DNA from: Myxococcota bacterium
GTDB lineage: Bacteria > Myxococcota_A > UBA9160 > UBA4427
NCBI GenBank assembly: GCA_029243605.1
Contig: JAQWRT010000053.1
Coordinates: forward strand, 1 to 35,195
Direction: 5' to 3'
Length of the DNA stretch: 35,195 bases
Positions 1 through 8,363 of the stretch are shown piece by piece. The first letter of the stretch is position 1. Every line of letters starts with the position of its first letter. The position numbers and the translations under genes were made by a program. The notes under the pieces were generated by a model. That model saw nothing but the letters and a program-made list of their open reading frames with translations. It did not search any database and was not told the origin of the DNA.

Positions 1-145
1 CATGCGCCCGCTCCCGGGGTATGCGCAATACAAGGCGCCCGTAGAGGGACTCTTTCTCTGCGGGGCAGGAGCGCACCCCGGTGGCGGCGTGACCGGGCTG
101 CCCGGCCACAATGCGGCGCGGGAGATTCTGAAGGCGACGAAATAA
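1..145 (+). CDS. C-terminal end of PYROXD2/phytoene desaturase-like FAD oxidoreductase (partial)
   Basis: The window opens inside this gene; an open frame runs to TAA at 143-145 and encodes about 47 residues. The segment LFLCGAGAHPGGGVTG, followed by a GHNAAREIL-like end, matches the C-terminal FAD-binding signature of the phytoene desaturase/PYROXD2-like NAD(P)/FAD oxidoreductases, where this glycine-rich loop contacts the FAD. The ATG at position 2 is internal and not a start. The substrate cannot be inferred from this fragment. A 111-base gap without an obvious terminator separates it from the next gene on the same strand, so co-transcription is possible. The family call is fairly secure for so short a piece. 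Confidence 0.75.
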   Translation, partial: MRPLPGYAQYKAPVEGLFLCGAGAHPGGGVTGLPGHNAAREILKATK

Positions 146-256
146 AACGAGTAGTATCATGGTGGGCGTCGCCCAGACTTCGCCCGGCGGAGTTGGGAAT
201 CTAGGGAGAAAGCGCCAATGGGCCCTGAAAGCACCTTGAATGACTGAAGGGCGCCG

Positions 257-1012
257 GTGACAGGCGAATCTCGGCGCGTTATTTGGCTGGGGTTGGGTGC
301 CGCTCTCGTGGTCTTGGGGGCCTTCACTCTCTGGCCTTCGCCGGAAGCGACAGAGTCGCTTGCCCGCCCCATCGCCGAAGCCCCGGGCTCCAATCGAGGC
401 GAGAGCGACGCGCGCCTGAGCGCAGATTTTGGGGAGGCTCCGGCGAAAGGGACCCCTTCGTCCCCCCCGGACACTCCCTCTACCCCCGCCACTGCTCCCT
501 CAGAATCCCCTTCCGCCGCTTCCCATCCCGCTGGAACGCCCACTGCGGACTGGGTCAAGGAGCGCTACGCCGCTGCCCAGGATCAGCGTCAAACCATCCG
601 GGATGGAGCTCTTCAGGAGCGTCGAAAGCTCAACGTCAAGGAGCGTGCGGCGTACTGGAATGTCGAGTCTCAGCTCATCGACCAAATCGGTAGAGAGGCC
701 TACGACCGGATTCTTTACGACGAGGGAAGGAATAATCGATCTCGGGTGCACTGGGTGGCCCCGGGCTCCAACGCCGGCCAGGCGGGTATCGAGAGCGGTG
801 ATGTCATTCTTTCCTATGGGGGAGAGGCGGCCTTCGCTCCGCGCTCGGTTCGTGAAATCAATCGACTTTTTCCGCCCGATGAAGAGGTCATCGTCCAGGT
901 GGACCGGGACGGCGAAATCCTCGAGTTCACTATCGGAACCGACATGCGCGATCGAGGGCGTTCCGGGATCGTCAACGGCATGACACTTCTGCCCTTTGCG
1001 GTGAGGCCCTGA
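257..1012 (+). CDS. Membrane-anchored PDZ-domain protein
   Basis: The protein has 251 residues and begins with GTG preceded by GAAGGG. Residues about 7-26 (VIWLGLGAALVVLGAFTLW) form one membrane segment. A Pro/Ser/Thr-rich low-complexity linker of roughly 70 residues follows, then a charged, probably helical stretch (about residues 95-150). The C-terminal PDZ-like domain shows the motif VHWVAPGSNAGQAGIESGDVI, where the Ala-Gly-Ile-x-x-Gly-Asp-x-Ile core is typical of PDZ domains in periplasmic proteases and GspC-like secretion proteins. No protease domain is present, so it is more likely an adaptor or substrate-binding protein anchored in the inner membrane with the PDZ domain in the periplasm. 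The DAO-type gene begins 3 bases after its stop, so the two are probably co-translated. A specific role is unknown. Confidence 0.8.
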   Translation: MTGESRRVIWLGLGAALVVLGAFTLWPSPEATESLARPIAEAPGSNRGESDARLSADFGEAPAKGTPSSPPDTPSTPATAPSESPSAASHPAGTPTADWVKERYAAAQDQRQTIRDGALQERRKLNVKERAAYWNVESQLIDQIGREAYDRILYDEGRNNRSRVHWVAPGSNAGQAGIESGDVILSYGGEAAFAPRSVREINRLFPPDEEVIVQVDRDGEILEFTIGTDMRDRGRSGIVNGMTLLPFAVRP

Positions 1013-1015
1013 GCG

Positions 1016-2401
1016 ATGCCGAAAGTCGACGAAAGCCCCGGGCAAAATATTAGCTTCTGGCACACCACGACCTCCCAGACTCCCCTGACCCCCCTGGCTG
1101 GCGATATAGAAGTCGACGTGGCCATCGTTGGCGGTGGGTTCACCGGTCTCTGGACGGCGTATTACCTGAAATCGCTGGATCCCGGTCTTGGGGTCGCCAT
1201 CGTCGAGGCCAATTTCCCCGGTTACGGTGCTTCGGGCAGAAACGGTGGCTGGGCGGTGGGTGAGATGGCTGGAATGGCCACCCGTTTTGCCGACCCAGAA
1301 ACCCGCGAGTCGGCGATTCGCTTGCAGCGGGCGCTCTTCGATACGGTGGACGAGATCGGTCGGGTTGCTCGGGAAGAGGGCATTGATTGTCATTACGCCA
1401 AGGGGGGCACGATCAACCTTGCCACTGCACCCATCCACGTGGAGCACTTGCAAGCCGAGGTCGCCCACTGGGCGTCCTTGGGTTTTGGCGAAGAAGATTT
1501 CCGTTGGCTCGAGGCCGATGAAATCGCCAAGCGCGTCCGCAGCCCGAAAGCGCGCGGCGCCCTATTCAGCCCGCACTGTGCGGCGATTCATCCTTTTCGC
1601 CTGGTCTCCGGGCTGGTTGATGTGTTGCTCGGCCAGGGTGTTCAGATTTTTTCAGAGACGCCGGCAATCCGATTCGAGAAGGACAAGGTCTCGACTCCGA
1701 ACGGCAATATAAAGGCCTCGATGATCGTTCAGGCCACCGAAGCCTACACCGATTCGCTGCCCGGCCGCCGTCGCCAGTTGCTGCCCTTCTATTCGATGAT
1801 GATCGCCACCGAGCCGCTTTCCCAAGAAATTTGGGACGAAATCGGGCTCGCCGCGCGCGAGACTTTTGGCGATCCCCGGCGCATGGTGATCTACGGTCAG
1901 CGTACCGCGGACGATCGGATCGCCTTTGGCGCGCGGGGGGGCTACCAGTTCGGGTCGAGGATTCGCAGCGAGTTCTCCCCGGAGGAGAAAGTTTTCGAGG
2001 AGACCCGCCAAAGCCTCGAGGAACTCTTCCCGGTCCTGAAAGGCGTGGGCGTGACCCACCGATGGGGCGGGGCATTGGGGATTCCGCGAGATTGGCGGCC
2101 GGTGGTGGGCATCGATCGCCAAGCCGGGAAGGCCTGGGCGGGGGGCTACGTTGGGGAGGGTGTGGCCGCCACCAACCTCGCGGGGCGGACCCTCGCCGAC
2201 CTCATTCTCGAACAGGATTCACCGAGAGTCGACCTGGCCTGGGTCGGGGCGTCCTTCGGTACGTGGGAGCCCGAGCCCCTACGCTGGCTGGGGATCTCCA
2301 TCATGAACCGGCTTGGCGATCGCCTCGATGGGCAGGAACTTGCGGGTGCGTCGCCATCCCGGGCCCTGAGTTCGGTCTACGATTGGATCGTCAAGAAATA
2401 G
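1016..2401 (+). CDS. DAO-family FAD-dependent oxidoreductase (PuuB/OrdL-like)
   Basis: This is a 461-residue flavoprotein. The Rossmann motif IVGGGFTGLW (Gly39-x-Gly41-x-x-Gly44) lies near the N-terminus and is followed by an acidic strand end (VAIVEAN) and the ASGRNGG motif at residues 72-78, a hallmark of the DAO superfamily that contacts FAD. A C-terminal FAD segment (AWAGGYVGEGVAATN) is also present. Relatives include gamma-glutamylputrescine oxidoreductase, sarcosine oxidase and other secondary-amine oxidases, so oxidation of an amine or amino acid with aldehyde release is likely, but the substrate is not readable from the sequence. It starts 3 bases after the PDZ gene. A clear paralogue is encoded at 29103-30497. 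It is probably cytoplasmic, with no signal peptide. Confidence 0.88.
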   Translation: MPKVDESPGQNISFWHTTTSQTPLTPLAGDIEVDVAIVGGGFTGLWTAYYLKSLDPGLGVAIVEANFPGYGASGRNGGWAVGEMAGMATRFADPETRESAIRLQRALFDTVDEIGRVAREEGIDCHYAKGGTINLATAPIHVEHLQAEVAHWASLGFGEEDFRWLEADEIAKRVRSPKARGALFSPHCAAIHPFRLVSGLVDVLLGQGVQIFSETPAIRFEKDKVSTPNGNIKASMIVQATEAYTDSLPGRRRQLLPFYSMMIATEPLSQEIWDEIGLAARETFGDPRRMVIYGQRTADDRIAFGARGGYQFGSRIRSEFSPEEKVFEETRQSLEELFPVLKGVGVTHRWGGALGIPRDWRPVVGIDRQAGKAWAGGYVGEGVAATNLAGRTLADLILEQDSPRVDLAWVGASFGTWEPEPLRWLGISIMNRLGDRLDGQELAGASPSRALSSVYDWIVKK

Positions 2402-2498
2402 GGAATTGTGAGGTATCCTGGGATTTTCGGTGGCGGGCGGCGAGCCTGGCTTGCGAGGATCCCTGGCCTCCGCCGTCAATGGGAGTTCCCGACCCACC

Positions 2499-5400
2499 AT
2501 GATTCGTTTTTTGCATTTCCGAGATCTGGCCCCGGTTGCCTTTTTCACTGTCCTCCTTGTCGGTGCGTCTTGGATCTTTCCGATCCTCGCGTTCGCCGCC
2601 TTTGAGGGGGACGCGGCCATCAGCTCGGATCGTTCCACTCAGGTCATCCTAGACAGCATCGGGGACCTCGAGGCCGCGAGCGATGCGAAGTGCAATTCAA
2701 CCGCCAGCCGCTTCGAAGATTTCCTTTTCGGCACGCCGCTTTCGGAATCCGCCCGGATCGAAAAGAGTAAGTTGCAGAAAGCCCTGGTCCGCCGGCTCTG
2801 GTATGCCGCCAGCGACAAGGCCCGGGCCCAGGGGAGCGCAGGCATTACCGTCGAGGGTCTGGAGGAAGAGGCTGGTGGGATTCTCACGGTCTCCGAGCTC
2901 GAGGAGGGTACGCTCGAAGTGCAGTTCCCCGCCCACCCACCGTTGACCCTTTCAACTCGGCGGAGCGAGCAATACGGCTCCATCGCGTACTCGCTCCGGG
3001 CGATCTTGGCGGTGCAGCAGGAAAACCTGCTCTCCGCCGATCCGCTCCCGCTTCCCCTCACTCCCCGAGCGACCCGTGAACTGCAGCGAAATCTCGATCT
3101 CGTTTTTCTTTCCGCCCTCCAACAAGCTGACGCAAGCGCTCGGCTGGCAAACGAGTCCGAGATCAGCGCCGAACGCATGCGAGCGGCATGGCGAGGCCTG
3201 GTTCCCGGGACTGAGAGTGAATCGTTTGTCTTGTCCCCGACAAACGATGCTGAAAGGGCGGCTCGCCAGCGTCTGATGCTCGATGAGTTGATCGAAAAGA
3301 AAATCGAGGCCTATCGCGCCTATAACGATCTGGGAGCGCGCAAGACTCGAGCACTCTTCATAACGAATACCGTTCGCTTTTATGCCCGGGCCAAGATTGC
3401 GCGGAACGCGGCCGCTCGAGGGCAGGTCATCAACGCGGTGAACCGCGATCTCGAGCTCTTCTCCCGGGCACTCCTCGAAGCGGCGTCGGCCCTGGCAGCG
3501 GAGCGAGGACACGCCTTGATTCGTGCGGACGACGCGCTCTCCGCATCCCAGCGCTTTCTACCCCAGGAAATCGATGTTTTCGAGGACGTCCATATCTTTC
3601 CCAACCTCCTCGATTCGGAAAGAGTGGTTCTTGAAGCCTACGATTGCGATTCGTTCCGAGATTTCGGAATGCATTGGCAATCGTTGCGGCGGGCACTCGA
3701 TGCTCGGGACGAGGGCGCGCTTTCCCTCGACCCCTTTGCGGCGGAGATTCTTGCTGAGACGATTTCCCAATATGGGGTGCTCATTCTTCGGATTGCAGGG
3801 GAAATCACGAATCAGCGGAAGCACGACCTCATGCTCACCCCTGCTGCTCTCACCACCGCCGCCGCCCGGATCGCCGAGCGTGCGGGACGTCATGGGGAAA
3901 GCCCGCTCCCGCTCGAGGTGAGCAGTCGGATCGCTTCGGCCTCGCTGGCCCCCGGCGCTTCCGGCCCCGAACTCTTCTTCAGTGATGTCACGAGTGAAGT
4001 GGGGCTCGATTTCGAACACCGATCCTCTCGCTGGCTCGGCGAGTTTCGGCATAAGCAGGTGAAGACCCCCCCGACATTCTCCGGTGGAGGAGTGGCCGCC
4101 GAAGATGTCGACGGCGATGGACACGTGGATATTCTGCTGGTGGGGGGCGCCGGAAACGCGCTGCTCATGAATACCGGTCAGGGCGGATTCGTCGACATGA
4201 CCGCCGAAGCGGGTCTTGATTATCGCCGGCCCGATGGCACCACGGCCGAGGCGCGAAAACCCATCATTGCCGATTTCGACAACGACGGCTTGCAGGATAT
4301 TCTGGTCACCTATGTCAACGACGATCACCGACTCTACCGAAACCTGGGTGGCCGCCGTTTCGAGGATGTGTCGAAGGCTGGGGGACTCGGTGGTGCGGGC
4401 CTTGTCGGTGGGCCGGCCACGGCTTTCGATTTCGATGGGGACGGCCTGCTCGATCTTTATATCGGCTATTTCGGAAATTACCTCGAGGGCGCTTTCCCCG
4501 CCCAGGAGCGCGATAATCACTCGGCGCTTCCGAATAAGCTCTTTCGCAACGTCGGGAGCATGGTCTTCGAAGACGTGACCGAAGCGAGTGGCACGGGTGA
4601 TCGGGGCTGGACCCAGGCGGTCTCCCATGTCGATCTCGATGCCGATGGCCACCAGGACCTGGTGGTCGCCAACGATTATGGGCGCAACGCCTTCTTCCGC
4701 AATACGGGCGAGGGTGAGTTTCTCGACATGTCGTCGGAGTTAGGTCGGGGTGAGGCGCTTCATTCGATGAATGTAGGCGTCACGGATATCAACTTGGATG
4801 GCTTCCCGGACATCTATATATCCAATATTGCGACTCTGGTGAAGGATAATAAGTACACCTTCCCCGATGTGAACACCCCGCTCGATTTCGATCTCCGGGC
4901 GATGTCGGGCATGCTCATAAAGGAAGCGGACACTTTTCTTGTTTCCGCCACCGCAGCTGGGAAATTTTCGGGCTATGTGCTCTCCGATGATGTTGAGCGC
5001 GGCCAGAGTTCCACGGGTTGGGCATGGGATGCGGAATTTCTTGATTTCGATCACGACGGGGATGACGATCTCTACCTCGTCAACGGCACCAATGACTACA
5101 ATGCTTTTTCCATGATTGTGCGAAACGGCGAAGAGGGCGAGGACGCAGAAGCCCTGCTGGTAAGCCACTCCCGGGAGTCCAACGTCTTTTTCCGGAATGA
5201 GCAGGGCAAGCTTAAAAATGTTTCGGCCGAGAGTGGCGCCAATTTTGTAGGAAATTCGCGCAGTACTGCCTTTTTCGATTTCGATGAAGACGGTGACCTC
5301 GACATCATCGTCAATAATTTCCACTCACCCGCCACCCTGTTGCGGAACAACACCGAGCAGCGTGGCCAGCACTGGCTGAAGATCAAATTGCTTGGTGACC

Positions 5401-5678
5401 CGGTGAAGGGATCGAATCGCGACGCGATCGGCGCTCGAATCGAGGTAAGGCCGGAGGGGGGCGGAGAGAATTCCAGGATCATCCAGGGGGGGTCCGGGTA
5501 CCTATCGATGAACCCCAAAGAGCAGCATTTTGGAGTCGGCTCTTCCAGCAAGGTGGATGTCACCGTGATCTGGCCCAATGGCGAGAAACAGAACTACCCA
5601 GGACTTGCTTCGGATCGGGCCTACACGATCTCCCAGGTCTCCGGGCTCAGGGCGAGGACGGCGGCTCTTCAGCCTTGA
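2499..5678 (+). CDS. CRTAC1-family FG-GAP/VCBS protein with ASPIC/UnbV C-terminal domain
   Basis: I chose ATG 2499, which puts a hydrophobic export segment (VAFFTVLLVGASWIFPILAF) near the N-terminus; a GTG at 2430 is in frame but lacks a better leader. The product is about 1059 residues. Residues about 40-490 are mostly helical, with no domain I recognise. From about residue 495 a series of FG-GAP/VCBS blades begins, each with a calcium-binding loop such as DVDGDGHVD (536-544), DFDGDGLLD and DFDEDGDLD, consistent with a beta-propeller. The end (about 954-1035) is an ASPIC/UnbV domain (IGARIEV, GGSGYLSMN, WPNGE). Such proteins are secreted or surface-located and likely bind ligands; no catalytic residues are evident. 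Its last 32 bases overlap the converging gene of the same family. Confidence 0.88.
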   Translation: MIRFLHFRDLAPVAFFTVLLVGASWIFPILAFAAFEGDAAISSDRSTQVILDSIGDLEAASDAKCNSTASRFEDFLFGTPLSESARIEKSKLQKALVRRLWYAASDKARAQGSAGITVEGLEEEAGGILTVSELEEGTLEVQFPAHPPLTLSTRRSEQYGSIAYSLRAILAVQQENLLSADPLPLPLTPRATRELQRNLDLVFLSALQQADASARLANESEISAERMRAAWRGLVPGTESESFVLSPTNDAERAARQRLMLDELIEKKIEAYRAYNDLGARKTRALFITNTVRFYARAKIARNAAARGQVINAVNRDLELFSRALLEAASALAAERGHALIRADDALSASQRFLPQEIDVFEDVHIFPNLLDSERVVLEAYDCDSFRDFGMHWQSLRRALDARDEGALSLDPFAAEILAETISQYGVLILRIAGEITNQRKHDLMLTPAALTTAAARIAERAGRHGESPLPLEVSSRIASASLAPGASGPELFFSDVTSEVGLDFEHRSSRWLGEFRHKQVKTPPTFSGGGVAAEDVDGDGHVDILLVGGAGNALLMNTGQGGFVDMTAEAGLDYRRPDGTTAEARKPIIADFDNDGLQDILVTYVNDDHRLYRNLGGRRFEDVSKAGGLGGAGLVGGPATAFDFDGDGLLDLYIGYFGNYLEGAFPAQERDNHSALPNKLFRNVGSMVFEDVTEASGTGDRGWTQAVSHVDLDADGHQDLVVANDYGRNAFFRNTGEGEFLDMSSELGRGEALHSMNVGVTDINLDGFPDIYISNIATLVKDNKYTFPDVNTPLDFDLRAMSGMLIKEADTFLVSATAAGKFSGYVLSDDVERGQSSTGWAWDAEFLDFDHDGDDDLYLVNGTNDYNAFSMIVRNGEEGEDAEALLVSHSRESNVFFRNEQGKLKNVSAESGANFVGNSRSTAFFDFDEDGDLDIIVNNFHSPATLLRNNTEQRGQHWLKIKLLGDPVKGSNRDAIGARIEVRPEGGGENSRIIQGGSGYLSMNPKEQHFGVGSSSKVDVTVIWPNGEKQNYPGLASDRAYTISQVSGLRARTAALQP

Positions 5679-8070
5679 TCGGGTGATAACGATTGATCGC
5701 CGGATCGACCAGCTTTCGCGACTCGCCTCCCGGCCAGCGGACTTCGATGGAAGCCACTTCATTGGCGCGGCCCAGGCCGAAATGCACGGAGGTCGAATGT
5801 TGGCCCATGATGCTCTCCCCTACGAGCACCTGGCTCACCTGACTTCGCCCATCGGAATCGATCCGAACGCGTGCGCCCACGGGAGAGCGGCCATCTCCCT
5901 CTTCGGAAAGCTCGACTCCGATCCAGTTATTCAGCGGAGGAAGAGTATTTCTGTAGATATGCAATCGCTCTTTTTCATCGGGGGTTTGCTCGATGACGAC
6001 GAGATCCACCCGCCCATCCTTGTCGAGGTCGCTCCCGATAGCCGAGCGGCTATCGAATTCGTCGGCGACCCCGAGCAGGAATGCCACATTGAGGAATGAC
6101 CGCCCCTGCTGGTTCATCAGTAGATGATTTTTTTGGTAGCCGTCCCAGGATTCTGCTCCGCTGGAGAATCCACTTCCCTCTTCGGCGAAAAGGTTCTCCA
6201 GCGCCGCATCGGGCTGGGAGTCAGCATCGAAGATGTCATGGCGCCAGAAGGTGGAGCAATAGTCCTGGGTACTCTCCCCGCTCTCGTGGCCGTTGGCCGC
6301 AAAAATATCCGGGTCCCCGTCGTTGTCGAAGTCCAGCGCCGTGGTGCCCCAGGTCCACCCGGTGCGCGCCACGTCGGCGCGAAAATCCGGCTCTCGCCAT
6401 CCATTATCGTCGGCCAGATACATCCGGTTGCCGTAGCCCATGCGCATTCGCATGGCGCTTTCGTCGGGCCGATCCTCCCGGTGCAGGTCGGCCGCTTCGA
6501 GCCGCCGGGCGGTGGTGGAGCCCATGCCGGCGACAAAAATATCCGTTCGCCCGTCGAGGTCGTAATCCGCCAGGGCACCCGACATGCCGAAAAGGTGACG
6601 GTCCGCCGCCAGGCTCGAGTTGGCATCGCTGAAATGCCCCTTCCCGTCGTTGGTGTAGAGGTCTACGCCGGAGAAGTCGCTGATGACGAGCAGGTCTAGA
6701 TCATTATCTTCGTCGAGGTCGACGAAAGTACTCGCGTAGGTCCGCCGGAAGCGTTTCTCAGCCAAGCCCGCCTCCTCGGTCGCGAGTTCGAAGCGTCCGT
6801 CGCCCTGGTTGCGCAGCAGGTAGGAGGGCCAGCCATCGTTGGCGTCGAAGAAGGGCGTGGGCATTTGGCCGCCGAGGTAGGGGGGCTTGTACTGGCCCAG
6901 CCACGCATCGAGGTCGCCGTCGCCGTCGATATCGCCCACGGCCAGGGAGGAGGGCCCCCTCAGCGATTCGCGCAGGCGGGGGGTCAGACGAGGCTCGCCG
7001 GAAAAACGCCCCTGGGCATCGCCGAGATAGAGCAGGGTGTCCCCGGTGATCCGGGCGGCCAACAGGTCGGGATTCCCGTCGCCGTCGAAATCCGCCACGG
7101 CTCCGGCCTCGGCTAGGGACTGGGGATGTTCGAAGAGATCCTCGGCGACGAATCGCATCCCGCCCTGGTTGCGCAAGATTCGTCCGGCTCCGAGAAGGAG
7201 CAGGTCGTCGAAGCCGTTGCCGTCGATGTCATAGACGACGAGGGGATGCAGTCGCGGAGCGCTGGTTTCGTTTTGGCCTGGGGGTTCTCCCGAAAACCCG
7301 CTCGTCCTTTCGAAGGCGGGGGAATCCGAGCGACTCAGCATACGCAGCCCCGAGGCATCGATGCGCTCGGGCCGGGCCAGTCCATTCGGCCCTGAGATTT
7401 CGGCCCAGGTCACAGCGACCTCGCCCTCGATGGCAAAGCGTCGACCGCTGGGCAGGTGGATGCCGTGGAGAACCACGGCCACCTGGGAGCGGGGGGGGGC
7501 TGGCCCCGCGGCGGGTTCGAATCGGGCATGGTGCCATTCGCTTTGGACGAGCTGGTAGCCCGAAGCGGCGAGTTCCTCGAGCAGGGTGCTCCACTGGGAG
7601 CGGCTCAGGGAACGAAGGGGTAAGCCGAACTCGATGCGCTCGATGCCGTGGTCGAGTTTTTCTCCCGGGCCGGGTGTCCCCAGGACGACTTCCCCTGGGG
7701 CAAGGCCGGCGAGGATCCGAAACTTGGCGGCGGGGTCAGCGCTCCGCCCGGCCGCCAGGAGTGCATCCCAAAGGGCAACCAGGCTCCTCTCGTATTCCTG
7801 GGCGAGGTTTTCTCTTTGCCACAGGGTGGCATCGAGTTGCTCCCGTTGGGCGCGTAGGGAAAACGAGGTCTCTGTCGGCGCTGAGGTGCTCGGAAGCTCC
7901 GGAGCGGTGCCTAAGCCTTCCCCGCAGGAAATTCCCAGGGATAGGCAGCCGAGGAGCAGTCCCAGGCGTTTTTCCCGGGGCGCCCTGGCCCGGGGGAAGC
8001 TCTGGTATTGGCCCGAGCCCCGGTGAATCTCCGGGATCGTCGATGCGGACTGAGGCCCTGTGCTTGGCAT
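5647..8070 (-). CDS. CRTAC1-family FG-GAP/VCBS protein, probable lipoprotein
   Basis: The protein has 807 residues. Its leader has an Arg/Lys-rich start followed by a short hydrophobic run ending in LSLGISC, an imperfect lipobox, so a lipoprotein is plausible but not certain. Residues about 60-270 have no recognised domain and include a helical portion. FG-GAP blades begin at about residue 281 (DIDGNGFDD) and recur as DFDGDGNPD, DIDGDGDLD, DLDEDNDLD and DFDNDGDPD. The ASPIC/UnbV domain occupies about residues 714-800 (PVGARVRIDSDG, VHFGLG, VRWPGGE). It lies tail to tail with the longer homologue on the other strand and overlaps its 3' end. Likely exported and calcium-stabilised; partner or ligand unknown. 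The start lacks a strong ribosome-binding site. Confidence 0.86.
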   Translation of the reverse strand: MPSTGPQSASTIPEIHRGSGQYQSFPRARAPREKRLGLLLGCLSLGISCGEGLGTAPELPSTSAPTETSFSLRAQREQLDATLWQRENLAQEYERSLVALWDALLAAGRSADPAAKFRILAGLAPGEVVLGTPGPGEKLDHGIERIEFGLPLRSLSRSQWSTLLEELAASGYQLVQSEWHHARFEPAAGPAPPRSQVAVVLHGIHLPSGRRFAIEGEVAVTWAEISGPNGLARPERIDASGLRMLSRSDSPAFERTSGFSGEPPGQNETSAPRLHPLVVYDIDGNGFDDLLLLGAGRILRNQGGMRFVAEDLFEHPQSLAEAGAVADFDGDGNPDLLAARITGDTLLYLGDAQGRFSGEPRLTPRLRESLRGPSSLAVGDIDGDGDLDAWLGQYKPPYLGGQMPTPFFDANDGWPSYLLRNQGDGRFELATEEAGLAEKRFRRTYASTFVDLDEDNDLDLLVISDFSGVDLYTNDGKGHFSDANSSLAADRHLFGMSGALADYDLDGRTDIFVAGMGSTTARRLEAADLHREDRPDESAMRMRMGYGNRMYLADDNGWREPDFRADVARTGWTWGTTALDFDNDGDPDIFAANGHESGESTQDYCSTFWRHDIFDADSQPDAALENLFAEEGSGFSSGAESWDGYQKNHLLMNQQGRSFLNVAFLLGVADEFDSRSAIGSDLDKDGRVDLVVIEQTPDEKERLHIYRNTLPPLNNWIGVELSEEGDGRSPVGARVRIDSDGRSQVSQVLVGESIMGQHSTSVHFGLGRANEVASIEVRWPGGESRKLVDPAINRYHPIKAEEPPSSP

Positions 8071-8360
8071 TTACCCATAACCCCCGTGGGAATATCGAGT
8101 CCCGGGATGGCTCCGCTCCCCGTTATTTTCCCCTTGACCGGACGCCCCGCAAGCCTTCATGATGATGGAGCGGAAGTGGTTGGATAGTCGAATGAATCGA
8201 GGATTCGCAAATCGTGTGGGCGTCGGCAACGGTTCGTGGAGCCGGTTGCCGAGAATACACAAAAGAGGCAACAAGCAGACGCATTCAAGGTCCACTCAGG
8301 ATTAAAACCAGAATCGAATGGTGGAATCGTGTCCGTCTAAATCGGACTACGGAAGGATTG
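8071..8360. other. Divergent intergenic region
   Basis: About 290 bases lie between the minus-strand CRTAC1-family gene and the plus-strand PEP-CTERM gene, so promoters for both should be here. I see no convincing -35/-10 pair. A small inverted repeat, GTCCG at 8331-8335 and CGGAC at 8343-8347 with a 7-base loop, sits just upstream of the GGAAGG ribosome-binding site of the PEP-CTERM gene and could form in its leader RNA, but the arms are only 5 bases. The open frame that continues upstream of 8361 to a GTG at 8214 looks non-coding. Confidence 0.4.
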
Positions 8361-8363
8361 ATG

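Noticed and set aside
163..175. Short palindrome TGGGCGTCGCCCA upstream of the PDZ gene
   Set aside because: GC-rich short palindromes are frequent in this composition and no promoter elements are nearby.
3558..4652. 364-codon open frame antisense to the longer CRTAC1-type gene
   Set aside because: It mirrors the Asp/Gly-rich calcium loops as Ile/Val/Glu strings and has no independent start signal or domain.
8214..8363. GTG start giving a 50-residue longer PEP-CTERM protein
   Set aside because: The extension lacks signal-peptide character, and GGAAGG directly upstream of ATG 8361/8364 marks the real start.
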